Positions 51,669 through 59,590 of a stretch of DNA of 64,000 nucleotides are shown piece after piece. The stretch's first letter is position 1. Every line of letters starts with the position of its first letter. The stretch covers positions 1,612,001 to 1,676,000 of the forward strand of contig NZ_CP039253.1 of assembly GCF_004795915.1 (NCBI RefSeq). Reading direction: 5' to 3'. Origin of the DNA: Rhodococcus sp. PAMC28707 (GTDB lineage Bacteria; Actinomycetota; Actinomycetes; Mycobacteriales; Mycobacteriaceae). The notes beneath the pieces are model-generated. The model had not been told where the DNA came from. It did no database searches and worked only from the letters and a program-made list of their open reading frames with translations. Both the position numbers and the translations under genes were made by a program.

Positions 51669-53441
51669 ATGACCTCTGGCACCGACACCCGCCCGCCGTC
51701 GCGCAAGAACAAGCGCCCCGTCCTGTTGGGTGTCGGCATCGTTCTGGTCGTCGTTCTCGCCTTCCTGGCATGGCTGGCGTACGAGGCCTTGACGGCGAAG
51801 TCCAATTTGGAGACGACGCGGGACGCCGCGACCTCCGCCAAGAATGCACTGCTCGACGGCGATGTGTCGGGGGCGCAGGCCGCTGCCGCCGAGGCGAGCG
51901 AGTCCGCGCACAAGGCGCAGAACGCTGCGTCCTCGCTGCCGTTCACGATCGCTGCAGCTATCCCGTTCTTCGGCAGTCCCCTCGAAACGATCGTCGAGAT
52001 CACCGATGTGGTGCAGGGTCTCGCGGTCGATGTTCTCGAGCCCGCGGCGCAGGCGAGCGCAAGCATCTCCCCCGACAACGTGATCGAGGGCGGCGGCCGG
52101 GTGAACTTGCAGTCGCTCACCGAGGCAGAGCCGATCCTCGCGGAGACATCCGCCGCGGCCCAGGACCTCTATGCGCAGGCTCGGGCGATCGAGGCGCCTG
52201 CCTATCTCGGTGTCGTCGACGACGCCCGTGTGCAGCTCGAGAATCAGACCCACGACGTGTCGGGGTTGCTGACCAATACCTACACGGCCAGCCGCATCGT
52301 TCCTTCCATGATGGGCGCCGACGGTCCCCGCTCCTACTTCCTTGCCTTCCAGACCAATGCCGAGGCACGCGGCACCGGCGGTCTACTCGGTGGATTCGGA
52401 ATTGTGCGCGCCGACAACGGAACTGCCCGGGTCGACACCCTCGGCAGTAACCGCGAGCTGGAGTTCGCGGAGCAGCCGATCGATCTCGGCCCCGAGTACA
52501 CCGCACTGTGGGGTCCGCGTAACACCACGACCGACTTCCGCAATTCCAATGCGAGCCCGCACTTTCCGTACGCGGGCCAGATCTGGACTTCGATGTGGGC
52601 CGAGCAGACCGGTGAAAAGCTCGACGGCGCGATCGCTACCGATCCAGTCGCACTCGGCTACATCCTCGACGCGACCGGCCCGGTCACGCTCGCCGACGGA
52701 GAGGTCATTTCCGGTGACAACGTGGTCGAGGTGACGTTGTCCACTGCATACGCTCGCTTCGGCGAAGATCAGCTCGCCCGCAAGAACTACCTGCAGGAAA
52801 TCTCGCAGGCTGTCGTGTCGAAGATGACGACGGGTGTCGCTCCGACTCGCAAGTTGCTCGACGCGGTCGGCCGGGCAGGCAGTGAGGGTCGCATTTCGGT
52901 GTGGAGCGCAGATCCCGCCGAGCAGGAAATCCTGGCGGGAACGAAGGTCGGCCATGCGATCCCGGACGATCCTGCACCGTATGCCAACGTGATCGTCAAC
53001 AACGCAGGCGGAAACAAGCTCGACTATTACCTGACTCGCGATATCTCCTACACCGCGGAATCTTGCACCGGCCCGACTCGTAAGTCGACGGTGACCGCGA
53101 CACTGACCAACACCGTGAACTCGGACGGGCTGACCCAGTACGTGGCCAGCACTTTCCAGCCCGGTGTCCCGTACGGCACCAACGAGTCGATCGCCTACCT
53201 GTACGGAACGCAGGGCGCCAAGATCACCGGCATGAAGGTCGACGGCGTCAACGCCTTCTCGGTCCAGAAGGGTACCGAGCTGGGTCGACCCGTCCAGGCT
53301 GCGTACGTCACGATCCCGCCCGGTGAATCCTCCACCGTTACTTGGGAACTGGAAGAGCCTTCCGTTTCCGGTGAAGCTACGGTTCCGGTCCAGCCGTTGG
53401 TGGACACTCCCACTATCAGCATCGATCTTCCCCAATGCTGA
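51669..53441 (+). CDS. DUF4012 membrane-anchored extracytoplasmic protein
   Basis: A 590-residue protein: short basic N-terminus (RPPSRKNKRP), one membrane helix (about 17-40) and a large outer domain. An Ala/Glu-rich helical stretch (45-90) precedes the DUF4012 core with SYFLAFQTNAEARGTGGLLGGFGIV, LWGPRNTTTDFRNSNASPHFP and LDGAIATDPVALGYILDATGPVTL. DUF4012 proteins occur in exopolysaccharide loci of actinomycetes; some share features with LCP-type ligases, but no reaction is known. ATG 51669 has AGGAG ten bases upstream. It is divergent from the NRPS operon. Confidence 0.85.
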   Translation: MTSGTDTRPPSRKNKRPVLLGVGIVLVVVLAFLAWLAYEALTAKSNLETTRDAATSAKNALLDGDVSGAQAAAAEASESAHKAQNAASSLPFTIAAAIPFFGSPLETIVEITDVVQGLAVDVLEPAAQASASISPDNVIEGGGRVNLQSLTEAEPILAETSAAAQDLYAQARAIEAPAYLGVVDDARVQLENQTHDVSGLLTNTYTASRIVPSMMGADGPRSYFLAFQTNAEARGTGGLLGGFGIVRADNGTARVDTLGSNRELEFAEQPIDLGPEYTALWGPRNTTTDFRNSNASPHFPYAGQIWTSMWAEQTGEKLDGAIATDPVALGYILDATGPVTLADGEVISGDNVVEVTLSTAYARFGEDQLARKNYLQEISQAVVSKMTTGVAPTRKLLDAVGRAGSEGRISVWSADPAEQEILAGTKVGHAIPDDPAPYANVIVNNAGGNKLDYYLTRDISYTAESCTGPTRKSTVTATLTNTVNSDGLTQYVASTFQPGVPYGTNESIAYLYGTQGAKITGMKVDGVNAFSVQKGTELGRPVQAAYVTIPPGESSTVTWELEEPSVSGEATVPVQPLVDTPTISIDLPQC

Positions 53442-53481
53442 TAGTGGAGCACTGACGGCCCCGGAGCTGTAGATTGCGCGG

Positions 53482-53522
53482 GCTATGCCGGCCGATGGTT
53501 CACCCCATCGAGCCGGCATAGC
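53482..53522. terminator. strong bidirectional hairpin terminator
   Basis: GCTATGCCGGC (53482-53492) pairs with GCCGGCATAGC (53512-53522), and inside them CGATGG pairs with CCATCG, giving 17 bp with one bulged A and a 6-base loop. It fills the gap between convergent DUF4012 and F420 genes. Confidence 0.8.
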
Positions 53523-53529
53523 TCGTTCA

Positions 53530-54579
53530 TCAGCAGGTTTCGCGATAGACCTCGACGATCGGCGCCAGCTCCTGCGGAGTTGCGCCATGCAGGATTACCG
53601 CATCTGCGCCGTAGTCGAACTCCTCGCGTATACGGTCGACGCACTGCCTTGCCGTACCGGTCGCCGATGGTTCCAGCCACTCCTCGGGTAACAGCGTTGC
53701 GATGTGTTCCAGCTGATCCGTCGTGGCTTTGCTGTCGATACCCCCGGCGATAGAGGTCACCACCGAGTCGGCTCGGAAACGTTGCAGCACAGCAGGATCC
53801 CAGTTGTTGGTCTTCACCAGAAGATCTCCGTAGCCCTGCAGGTACGTCGCCAACCTAGCAACGGTCTTCTTCACCCGTAATTCCTCGGGCAAGTGATCGC
53901 CTACCGTCGCCAAGCACGACCACACCCTGACACTGTCCGGGTCTCGGCCGGCCTGCTCAGCCGCCGTCTTCACCGTCTTCACCGCACGTTGAAGTGTCTC
54001 GGGAGTGAAGTAGGTATGCAGAATGACGTCGTCGAATTCTCGGCCGCCCAATTTCAGAGTGTTGGGGCCGAACGCGACTATCGCCAAGCGAACATCTTCG
54101 TCGAAATCGGGATCCAGAAACAATACCGGCCATTTACCCAGTGGCCCATCGTGATTCAGAATAACTTCACCGTGCCACAACCTTCGGGTGATCTGGGCCC
54201 AGTCCTCCATCATCGCCGTGGTCACCGACGGCACCCCGAATGCGCTGCCCATTGCTGCTATGCCGCGTCCGATCCCGAGCGTGAACCTCCCACCCGAGAG
54301 TCGGTGCAGAGTCGTCGCCCATGATGCGGTGATCAGTGGGTGCCGCGTGTTGTGATTGGTTGCTGCGGTACCGATGCGCATTCGGTTGGTGACCGCGCAC
54401 GCAGCGCCGGACAGTGACGACGCTTCCTTCACATTCCAGCGTTCGGAGATCCAGGCGGTCCCGAATCCCATGTCCTCGCCGAGTCGGGCCTCGTCCATCA
54501 GGGTTGCGGGCCCGTCACTACCGGCACCTGCCAGCAGGTAGTAGCCCAGTTCATCCAGGATTCGTGCGTTCGACGCCAT
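53530..54579 (-). CDS. LLM-class F420-dependent oxidoreductase
   Basis: A 349-residue luciferase-like TIM barrel: DELGYYLLAGAGSDGPATLMDEARLGEDMGFGTAWISERW, NHNTRHPLITASWATTLHRLSGGRFTLGIGRG and DDVILHTYFTPETLQRAV. This form is the mycobacterial-type F420 group. The enzymes transfer hydride between F420 and alcohols, ketones or imines. ATG 54579 has GGAGA nine bases upstream; the longer frame to 54711 crosses the promoter and operators. It is divergent from the FMO gene and shares the double operator with it. Confidence 0.9.
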   Translation of the reverse strand: MASNARILDELGYYLLAGAGSDGPATLMDEARLGEDMGFGTAWISERWNVKEASSLSGAACAVTNRMRIGTAATNHNTRHPLITASWATTLHRLSGGRFTLGIGRGIAAMGSAFGVPSVTTAMMEDWAQITRRLWHGEVILNHDGPLGKWPVLFLDPDFDEDVRLAIVAFGPNTLKLGGREFDDVILHTYFTPETLQRAVKTVKTAAEQAGRDPDSVRVWSCLATVGDHLPEELRVKKTVARLATYLQGYGDLLVKTNNWDPAVLQRFRADSVVTSIAGGIDSKATTDQLEHIATLLPEEWLEPSATGTARQCVDRIREEFDYGADAVILHGATPQELAPIVEVYRETC

Positions 54580-54670
54580 ATGCGATTCTCCGATTCTTGC
54601 ATCAGGCGACGCGGACCATCCACCGGACTCTTGCCGCTCGACCCACACATTCGACGGTCGTGAAAACTTC

Positions 54671-54711
54671 TTGACGTGTGTCAAATTAGCGCATAACGTG
54701 ACCGCTGTCAC
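54671..54711. promoter_or_regulatory. double TGAC-N4-GTCA operator over divergent promoters
   Basis: TTGACGTGTGTCAA (54671-54684) and GTGACCGCTGTCAC (54698-54711) are palindromes 27 bp apart, centre to centre. Leftward promoter: -35 GTGACA (54706-54711) and -10 TAATTT (54683-54688), 17-bp spacer. Rightward promoter: -35 TTGACG (54671-54676) and -10 TAACGT (54694-54699), 17-bp spacer. Both operators thus cover the key elements of both promoters. Confidence 0.72.
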
Positions 54712-54734
54712 CCCCTCCAGTTAGCGAGTCACTT

Positions 54735-56063
54735 ATGACCACCACGTTCGTCAGACCCACCACTGCGATCATCGGCGCAGGGATCTCCGGACTCACCGCC
54801 AGCAAGATGCTCGACGACTACGGCGTTCCGCACACCTGCTTCGAAATGTCCGATCGCATCGGTGGCAACTGGGCCTTCGGCAACCCGAACGGCATGTCGA
54901 GCGCCTACAAGTCTTTGCATATCGACACCTCCAAATACCAGCTGTCGTTCCGGGACTTCCCGATGCCCGAGAGCTACCCGGACTTCCCACACCACACGCT
55001 GGTCAAGGAGTACCTGGAGGATTACGCCGAGGCCTTCGACCTGAAGAAGAACATCGAATTCTCCAACGGCGTCCGCAGTGCGCGTCGCAAGCCCGGTGGC
55101 GGATGGGAACTGGACCTGCAGGACGGCTCGACTCGTGAGTTCGACTTTCTGGTGGTCGGCAATGGTCACCACTGGGACGCTCGGTTGCCGGAGTTCGACG
55201 GCGAATTCACCGGAGAAAGCTTTCACTCGCACCACTACATCGACCCAGAACAGCCATTGCACCTGCGCGGCAAGCGAATTCTGGTGGTCGGCATCGGCAA
55301 TTCGGCTGCTGACATCGCCGTCGAACTGTCCAGCCGCACCCTCGACAACGAGGTCGTGATCTCCACTCGCTCGAGTGCGTGGATCGTACCCAAGTACATC
55401 AGGGGAAAGCCCGCGGACATGGGTTTCAAGACCTCGCCGCACATCCCACTGAAGTGGCAACGCAAGGTCATCTCCAAGGTGGCGCCCATGCAGAACGGAT
55501 ATCCCTCGGACATGGGATTGCCGGAGCCGAACCACAAGTTCATGGAGGCACACCCAACCCAGTCGGTGGAATTGCCGCTGCGGCTGGGATCGGGCGATCT
55601 GACCGCCAAGGGCAATCTGAAGCGTCTGGACGGGAAGACCGTGCATTTCGAGGACGGCACCAGTGCCGACTTCGACGTGATCATCTACGCCACCGGTTAC
55701 AACATCACGTTCCCGTTCTTCGACCCGGAGTTCTTCTCGGCCAAGGACAATCACATCAGCCTGTACAAGCGGATGTTCTCCCCCGGCGTCGACGACCTGG
55801 CCTTCATCGGGTTCGCCCAGTCCACCCCGACTCTGTTCCCGTTCGTGGAGGCCCAGACCAGAATCCTCGGCGCCTACCTGGTCGGCCAGTACTCGTTACC
55901 TTCGGTCGCAGAGATGAAGCGGGTCATTGCCGAGGACGAGGCTCTGTATCTGGGGCACATGCTTCCGACTGCGCGTCACACTCAGCAATTGGACTACTTC
56001 GTCTACGAGCACCAATTGCGGACGAAGGAACTGCCGTCCGGCCGGGCTCGGATTTCTCGATGA
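54735..56063 (+). CDS. FMO-type flavin-containing monooxygenase
   Basis: A 442-residue flavoprotein. GAGISG (14-19) binds FAD, GIGNSA (186-191) binds NADPH, and FTGESFHSHHY (158-168) is the FMO fingerprint FxGxxxHxxxY. YATGY near 330 closes the flavin site. It resembles class B monooxygenases that oxygenate N, S or ketone carbons, as EthA does. ATG 54735 follows the shared operator by 24 bases. It overlaps the EthR-like gene by 4 bases, recalling the ethA-ethR pair of mycobacteria although the arrangement here is tandem. Confidence 0.9.
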   Translation: MTTTFVRPTTAIIGAGISGLTASKMLDDYGVPHTCFEMSDRIGGNWAFGNPNGMSSAYKSLHIDTSKYQLSFRDFPMPESYPDFPHHTLVKEYLEDYAEAFDLKKNIEFSNGVRSARRKPGGGWELDLQDGSTREFDFLVVGNGHHWDARLPEFDGEFTGESFHSHHYIDPEQPLHLRGKRILVVGIGNSAADIAVELSSRTLDNEVVISTRSSAWIVPKYIRGKPADMGFKTSPHIPLKWQRKVISKVAPMQNGYPSDMGLPEPNHKFMEAHPTQSVELPLRLGSGDLTAKGNLKRLDGKTVHFEDGTSADFDVIIYATGYNITFPFFDPEFFSAKDNHISLYKRMFSPGVDDLAFIGFAQSTPTLFPFVEAQTRILGAYLVGQYSLPSVAEMKRVIAEDEALYLGHMLPTARHTQQLDYFVYEHQLRTKELPSGRARISR

Positions 56064-56683
56064 ACGCTCGGATCGCTGCTCAAAGGAGCCTGTCGAAAGG
56101 AGACGCGCGCCGCACTGCGCTGCTCGCGGCACTCGATGATTCGTTGCGAGAGGTGGACAGTGTCGAGTCGATCAATGTGGCCGACCTGTCCCGTCGAGCC
56201 GGGGTCACCCGCTCGGCGTTCTACTTCTACTTCGAGAACAAGGCCGCTGCGGTCGGCGCTTTGATGGAAGTTTTCTACGAGGAGGCGGCCGAGGCCGGTG
56301 TCTGGTTGACCGACGTCTCACGCGACCCGACCGAGCGCATCGGTAAAGCCGTGTCGCATCTGTTCACCGTCACCGAGCGGCACGAGCATCTCTACCGTGC
56401 CGTGTTGGAGGCCCGAGCCACCAACCCGTCCATCCGCACGATGTGGGAGGCGGACCGGGTCTCGTTCGAGGAGTCCGTGGCCGAGATGATCGAAGCCGAA
56501 CGCGCTGCCGGCCGGGCGCCGGACGGAGTCGACGCACGAACGTTGGCGGCGGTTCTACTGGACGTCAACGACCGCAACATGGAACGTCGAGTGGTGGGCT
56601 CGCGCCCCGATCACGACCTGCATGTCGAGGTGGTCACCAGCATTTGGGTGCGCTCCATCTACGGCACCCATCCCCTTTCCTGA
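56060..56683 (+). CDS. EthR-like TetR-family regulator
   Basis: A 207-residue repressor: HTH VADLSRRAGVTRSAFYFYFENKAAAVGALM (about 41-70) and a ligand domain with VLEARATNPSIRTMWEADRVSFEESVAEMIEAERAAGRAPDGVDA, ending WVRSIYGTH. The FYFYF helix and the WVxSIYG ending are those of mycobacterial EthR, which represses the ethA monooxygenase. ATG 56060 overlaps the monooxygenase stop (ATGA). It is the best candidate to bind the TGAC-N4-GTCA operators at 54671 and 59398. Confidence 0.9.
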   Translation: MNARIAAQRSLSKGDARRTALLAALDDSLREVDSVESINVADLSRRAGVTRSAFYFYFENKAAAVGALMEVFYEEAAEAGVWLTDVSRDPTERIGKAVSHLFTVTERHEHLYRAVLEARATNPSIRTMWEADRVSFEESVAEMIEAERAAGRAPDGVDARTLAAVLLDVNDRNMERRVVGSRPDHDLHVEVVTSIWVRSIYGTHPLS

Positions 56684-56733
56684 GTCGCAATCGCATGCAC
56701 TTCGACTCGCGTTCAACACCTTTGGAGCCAGGC

Positions 56734-57687
56734 ATGAATGAGAACTACACCACCATGACCGAAACCCTGCCCACCGCAGCAACGCGTGTCGTCGGCTTCA
56801 CCGTGGCGGGTACACGCTGCGAGGGCACCCACTTTCCGGCTCGCAGTGACGCGTTGGCAACGGCGTCAGGCCGCCCGGTCGTCGTGTTGGCGCACGGCTT
56901 GGGCGGCACCCGGGACTCGGGCCTCGACGGCTTTGCCGAGGCGTTCGCCGCAGCGGGCTTGGACGCTTTCACCTTCGACTACCGCGGTTTCGGCACCAGT
57001 GGCGGCGACGAGCGCCAGACCGTGTCCTTGGCCGGTCAGGTCGAGGACTGGCAGGCGGCGGTCGACGCTGCCTCGCAGCTCCCCGGCGTCGATCCGCAGC
57101 GGATCGTCCTGTGGGGCGTCTCGTTGGCCGGTGGCCACGTACTCCAGGTGGCCGCTGACCGCGGCGACGTTGCGGCCGTCATCGCTGTGGTGCCGATGGT
57201 CGACGGTCTGGCCGCCATGCGGCACGCCCTCACCGCGCATGGCCCGTTGAACCTGCTCAAGGCCACGGCGACCGGAATTGCTGCGCGGGTCAAGGCCACC
57301 ATGGGCAAACCCACGATGATGCCGGTCGTCGGCAAGCCGGGGCAGCCCGGTGCGCTCACCCTGTCCGGCGCCTACGAGGACTTCCACTCGATCGCAGGTC
57401 CGTCCTGGCGCAACGAAGTACGCGCCGACGTCGGTCTGGAACTCGGCACCAGGGCCCCGGCCCAGGCCGCCTCGAAGATCAAGGTCCCGCTGCTGGTCCA
57501 GATCGCCGACTTCGACCGGTCAGCGCCGCCGCGAGCGGCGGCACTGGCAGCCTTCGCGGGCCGCGCCGAGGTCCGTCACTACCCGGGAGACCACTTCGAC
57601 CTGTTCCCGGGCAAGCCGTTCCACGGACCGGCCGTCGAACATGCGGTGCTTTTCTTGACGCGCCACCTGACCCCTGGAGCGAACTGA
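56734..57687 (+). CDS. alpha/beta-hydrolase
   Basis: A 317-residue hydrolase. The oxyanion HGLGGTRDSGLDGFAEAFA, FDYRGFGTSGGDERQ, nucleophile Ser in GVSLAGG, Asp in LVQIADFDRSAPP and His in YPGDHFDLFPG form a complete site. This arrangement is found in X-Pro dipeptidase-like/ester hydrolases. ATG 56734 has GGAGCC six bases upstream. It lies 50 bases after the regulator and would hydrolyse the ester or lactone made by the monooxygenase, which is a classic pairing; this is inference. Confidence 0.87.
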   Translation: MNENYTTMTETLPTAATRVVGFTVAGTRCEGTHFPARSDALATASGRPVVVLAHGLGGTRDSGLDGFAEAFAAAGLDAFTFDYRGFGTSGGDERQTVSLAGQVEDWQAAVDAASQLPGVDPQRIVLWGVSLAGGHVLQVAADRGDVAAVIAVVPMVDGLAAMRHALTAHGPLNLLKATATGIAARVKATMGKPTMMPVVGKPGQPGALTLSGAYEDFHSIAGPSWRNEVRADVGLELGTRAPAQAASKIKVPLLVQIADFDRSAPPRAAALAAFAGRAEVRHYPGDHFDLFPGKPFHGPAVEHAVLFLTRHLTPGAN

Positions 57688-57710
57688 GGCATTGCGGCAC
57701 AGCGCAAAAT

Positions 57711-57729
57711 CCGCCGATACCATCGGTGG
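57711..57729. terminator. short hairpin between hydrolase and SDR
   Basis: CCGCCGAT (57711-57718) pairs with ATCGGTGG (57722-57729), one G-T pair, around ACC. It lies in the 42-base gap of two convergent genes. Confidence 0.45.
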
Positions 57730-58623
57730 TCAGCGAGCGGCAGTCTTGCCCGCCTTGCGGGCTCGCTGAGCCTGCCACTTGCGCTGTCGAGCCACGAATA
57801 AGATCGACGAGCGTTGCATCAGTCCCGGCGCGAGCCGGTTGAACCGCCATGCCAGGCGAGCCGAGCGCGGCGTGACCAGGATCGCCATATTGCCGGCGAC
57901 GGCCGCCAGCACCTCATCGGCCAGCTTCGCCGGCGAGTACGGGGTCTTGATGCGCTGACCCTTGAGGTAGTAGTCACGGCCCACGAAGTCGTCGATCGAA
58001 CCCTTGTCCAAGATCGGGGTATCGACCGCCCCCGGACAGATAACGGTGACACCCACGCCCTTGGCCGCCGCCTCGGTACGCAGCGCGAGCGAGAGTCCGA
58101 CCACTGCGTGCTTCGTGGCGACGTAGCTGGTGATCAGACCGGCTGCCATCAGGCCACCAGCCGAGGCCGTATTGACGATGTGACCATGGCCCTGGGCGAT
58201 CATCTTCGGGTAGGCCGCATGGATACCATGCACCACCCCACGCAGGTTCACGTCGATGATCTGATTCCACTGGTCCAGGGTCAGGTGCTCGGCCTCGCCG
58301 CCGAAGTTGATGCCGGCGTTGTTGAAGATCAGGTCGATCCGACCGTGCTCGGCGACCACCCGGTCCACGGCTGCCAGCACCTGCTCGGGGTCGGTGACGT
58401 CAAGCGCCTCGGCACGAGCCCGCGGCCCCAGTGCCGCGGCAATGCGTCGCGCAGCCACCTGGTCGAGGTCGGTACAGACGACATACGCGCCGGCCTTGAC
58501 CAGCGCTGCGGCCAACGCCACCCCGATGCCGGACCCTGCCCCGGTCACCAGCGCGGCGCGCCCGACAAAACGGCCCCGGTAGGGATTGGCGCCGTCCGCG
58601 CCCGCAGACCCAGTGCGGCTCAT
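57730..58623 (-). CDS. short-chain dehydrogenase/reductase
   Basis: A 297-residue SDR: TGAGSGIGVALA (cofactor), CTDLD after strand 2 (NAD-type Asp), NNAGINFGG, the catalytic Ser region TASAGG and Tyr-x-x-x-Lys in SYVATKHAV. The C-terminal extension (LAWRFNRLAPGLMQRSSILFVARQRKWQAQRARKAGKTAAR) is basic and amphipathic and may touch the membrane, as in other actinobacterial long-chain SDRs. ATG 58623 overlaps the upstream SDR stop (ATGA). Confidence 0.9.
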   Translation of the reverse strand: MSRTGSAGADGANPYRGRFVGRAALVTGAGSGIGVALAAALVKAGAYVVCTDLDQVAARRIAAALGPRARAEALDVTDPEQVLAAVDRVVAEHGRIDLIFNNAGINFGGEAEHLTLDQWNQIIDVNLRGVVHGIHAAYPKMIAQGHGHIVNTASAGGLMAAGLITSYVATKHAVVGLSLALRTEAAAKGVGVTVICPGAVDTPILDKGSIDDFVGRDYYLKGQRIKTPYSPAKLADEVLAAVAGNMAILVTPRSARLAWRFNRLAPGLMQRSSILFVARQRKWQAQRARKAGKTAAR

Positions 58624-59369
58624 CCGAAGGCCTTCTCGATGAGACCCAGCAGGTCCGGGTAGCGCTTCAAGTGCGCACCACCATTGACCTGCATGTCCTC
58701 GCCGGTTGTCCACGCCGCACCGTCGGACAGCAGGTACTCACACGCGGCCGCGATCTCCAGTCCCGTCCCCGAGCGTCCCAGCGGCGTGTTCTCGACGTAG
58801 TCCTCACGCACACCGGGGATCTCCATGGCCGGCGAGGTCAACGGCGTGACAACGAGACCGGGAGAGACCGTGTTGACCCGGATCTGCCGCGGAGCCAACT
58901 CCAGAGCCGTCACCTTCGAGAGCATCAGGAGCCCGGCCTTGGCCGTGCAGTAGGCCGCCAGCCCCGATCCGGGTTGGGTCCCGTTGAGCGAGGCCAGGGT
59001 GACCAACGATCCGCCCTCGGCAACGCGGCTTCCGGCGTGCTTGAGCACATGAAATGCGCCGACCAAAGAGATGTCCAGAATGCGCCGAAACTCGGCCGAA
59101 TCGTGGTCGACCACGGGCGACAGAGTGCTCGTGCCGGCACAGTTCACCACGCCGGTGAACGAGCCGCGTTCGACAATGATTTTCTCGAACAGGGCCTGCA
59201 CCGTTGCCTCGTCGGCGACGTCCACCGGGAGTATCGACTCACTACTCACCAGATCGGCGCCGATGACGTGGTGGCCATGTAAACGCAGATGCTCGGCGAT
59301 CGCGGCACCGAGACCGGAGGCGGCACCGATCACCACCGTGGTCTTGGCCGTCTCGGATGAGGGGGACAT
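58620..59369 (-). CDS. short-chain dehydrogenase/reductase
   Basis: A 249-residue SDR: GAASGLGAAIA (cofactor), ADLVSS, DVADE, NCAGTS, TLASLNG (Ser) and YCTAK (Tyr, Lys). Typical length for a 3-oxoacyl or alcohol/ketone dehydrogenase. ATG 59369 has AGGAGT nine bases upstream; the frame to 59438 runs through the operator. The promoter carries a second copy of the double TGAC-N4-GTCA operator, so it is likely co-regulated with the monooxygenase. Confidence 0.9.
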   Translation of the reverse strand: MSPSSETAKTTVVIGAASGLGAAIAEHLRLHGHHVIGADLVSSESILPVDVADEATVQALFEKIIVERGSFTGVVNCAGTSTLSPVVDHDSAEFRRILDISLVGAFHVLKHAGSRVAEGGSLVTLASLNGTQPGSGLAAYCTAKAGLLMLSKVTALELAPRQIRVNTVSPGLVVTPLTSPAMEIPGVREDYVENTPLGRSGTGLEIAAACEYLLSDGAAWTTGEDMQVNGGAHLKRYPDLLGLIEKAFG

Positions 59370-59397
59370 GCGTACTCCTGACAGGTGTCGAAACTTG

Positions 59398-59438
59398 TTG
59401 ACGTGTGTCAACTTAGCTCCCAGAGTGACCGCTGTCAC
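59398..59438 (-). promoter_or_regulatory. second double TGAC-N4-GTCA operator and promoter
   Basis: TTGACGTGTGTCAA (59398-59411) and GTGACCGCTGTCAC (59425-59438) repeat the arrangement at 54671-54711 with the same 27-bp spacing. Minus-strand promoter: -35 GTGACA (59433-59438), 17-bp spacer, -10 TAAGTT (59410-59415). The plus-strand -10 seen at the other copy is lost (CAGAGT). Nothing else is evident in the rest of the gap to 59590. Confidence 0.72.
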
Positions 59439-59590
59439 CCCATTGAAGCATTCGAGTCGATCCAGTGCTTTTTTTGAAGCGCCATCTGTCCCCGGATCCG
59501 GGCAAATGAGGATGCCAGGTCCTCGTCGAATCGTTCTGTGACGCTAGATCGAGTACGCGGACCAATTGCCTATTCGTGGAATCGCTTGTC

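Noticed and set aside
59491-59502. CCCGGATCCGGG palindrome as terminator of the thiolase gene
   Set aside because: No T tract follows in the direction of transcription and the 12-bp palindrome has no loop, so pairing as a hairpin is poor.
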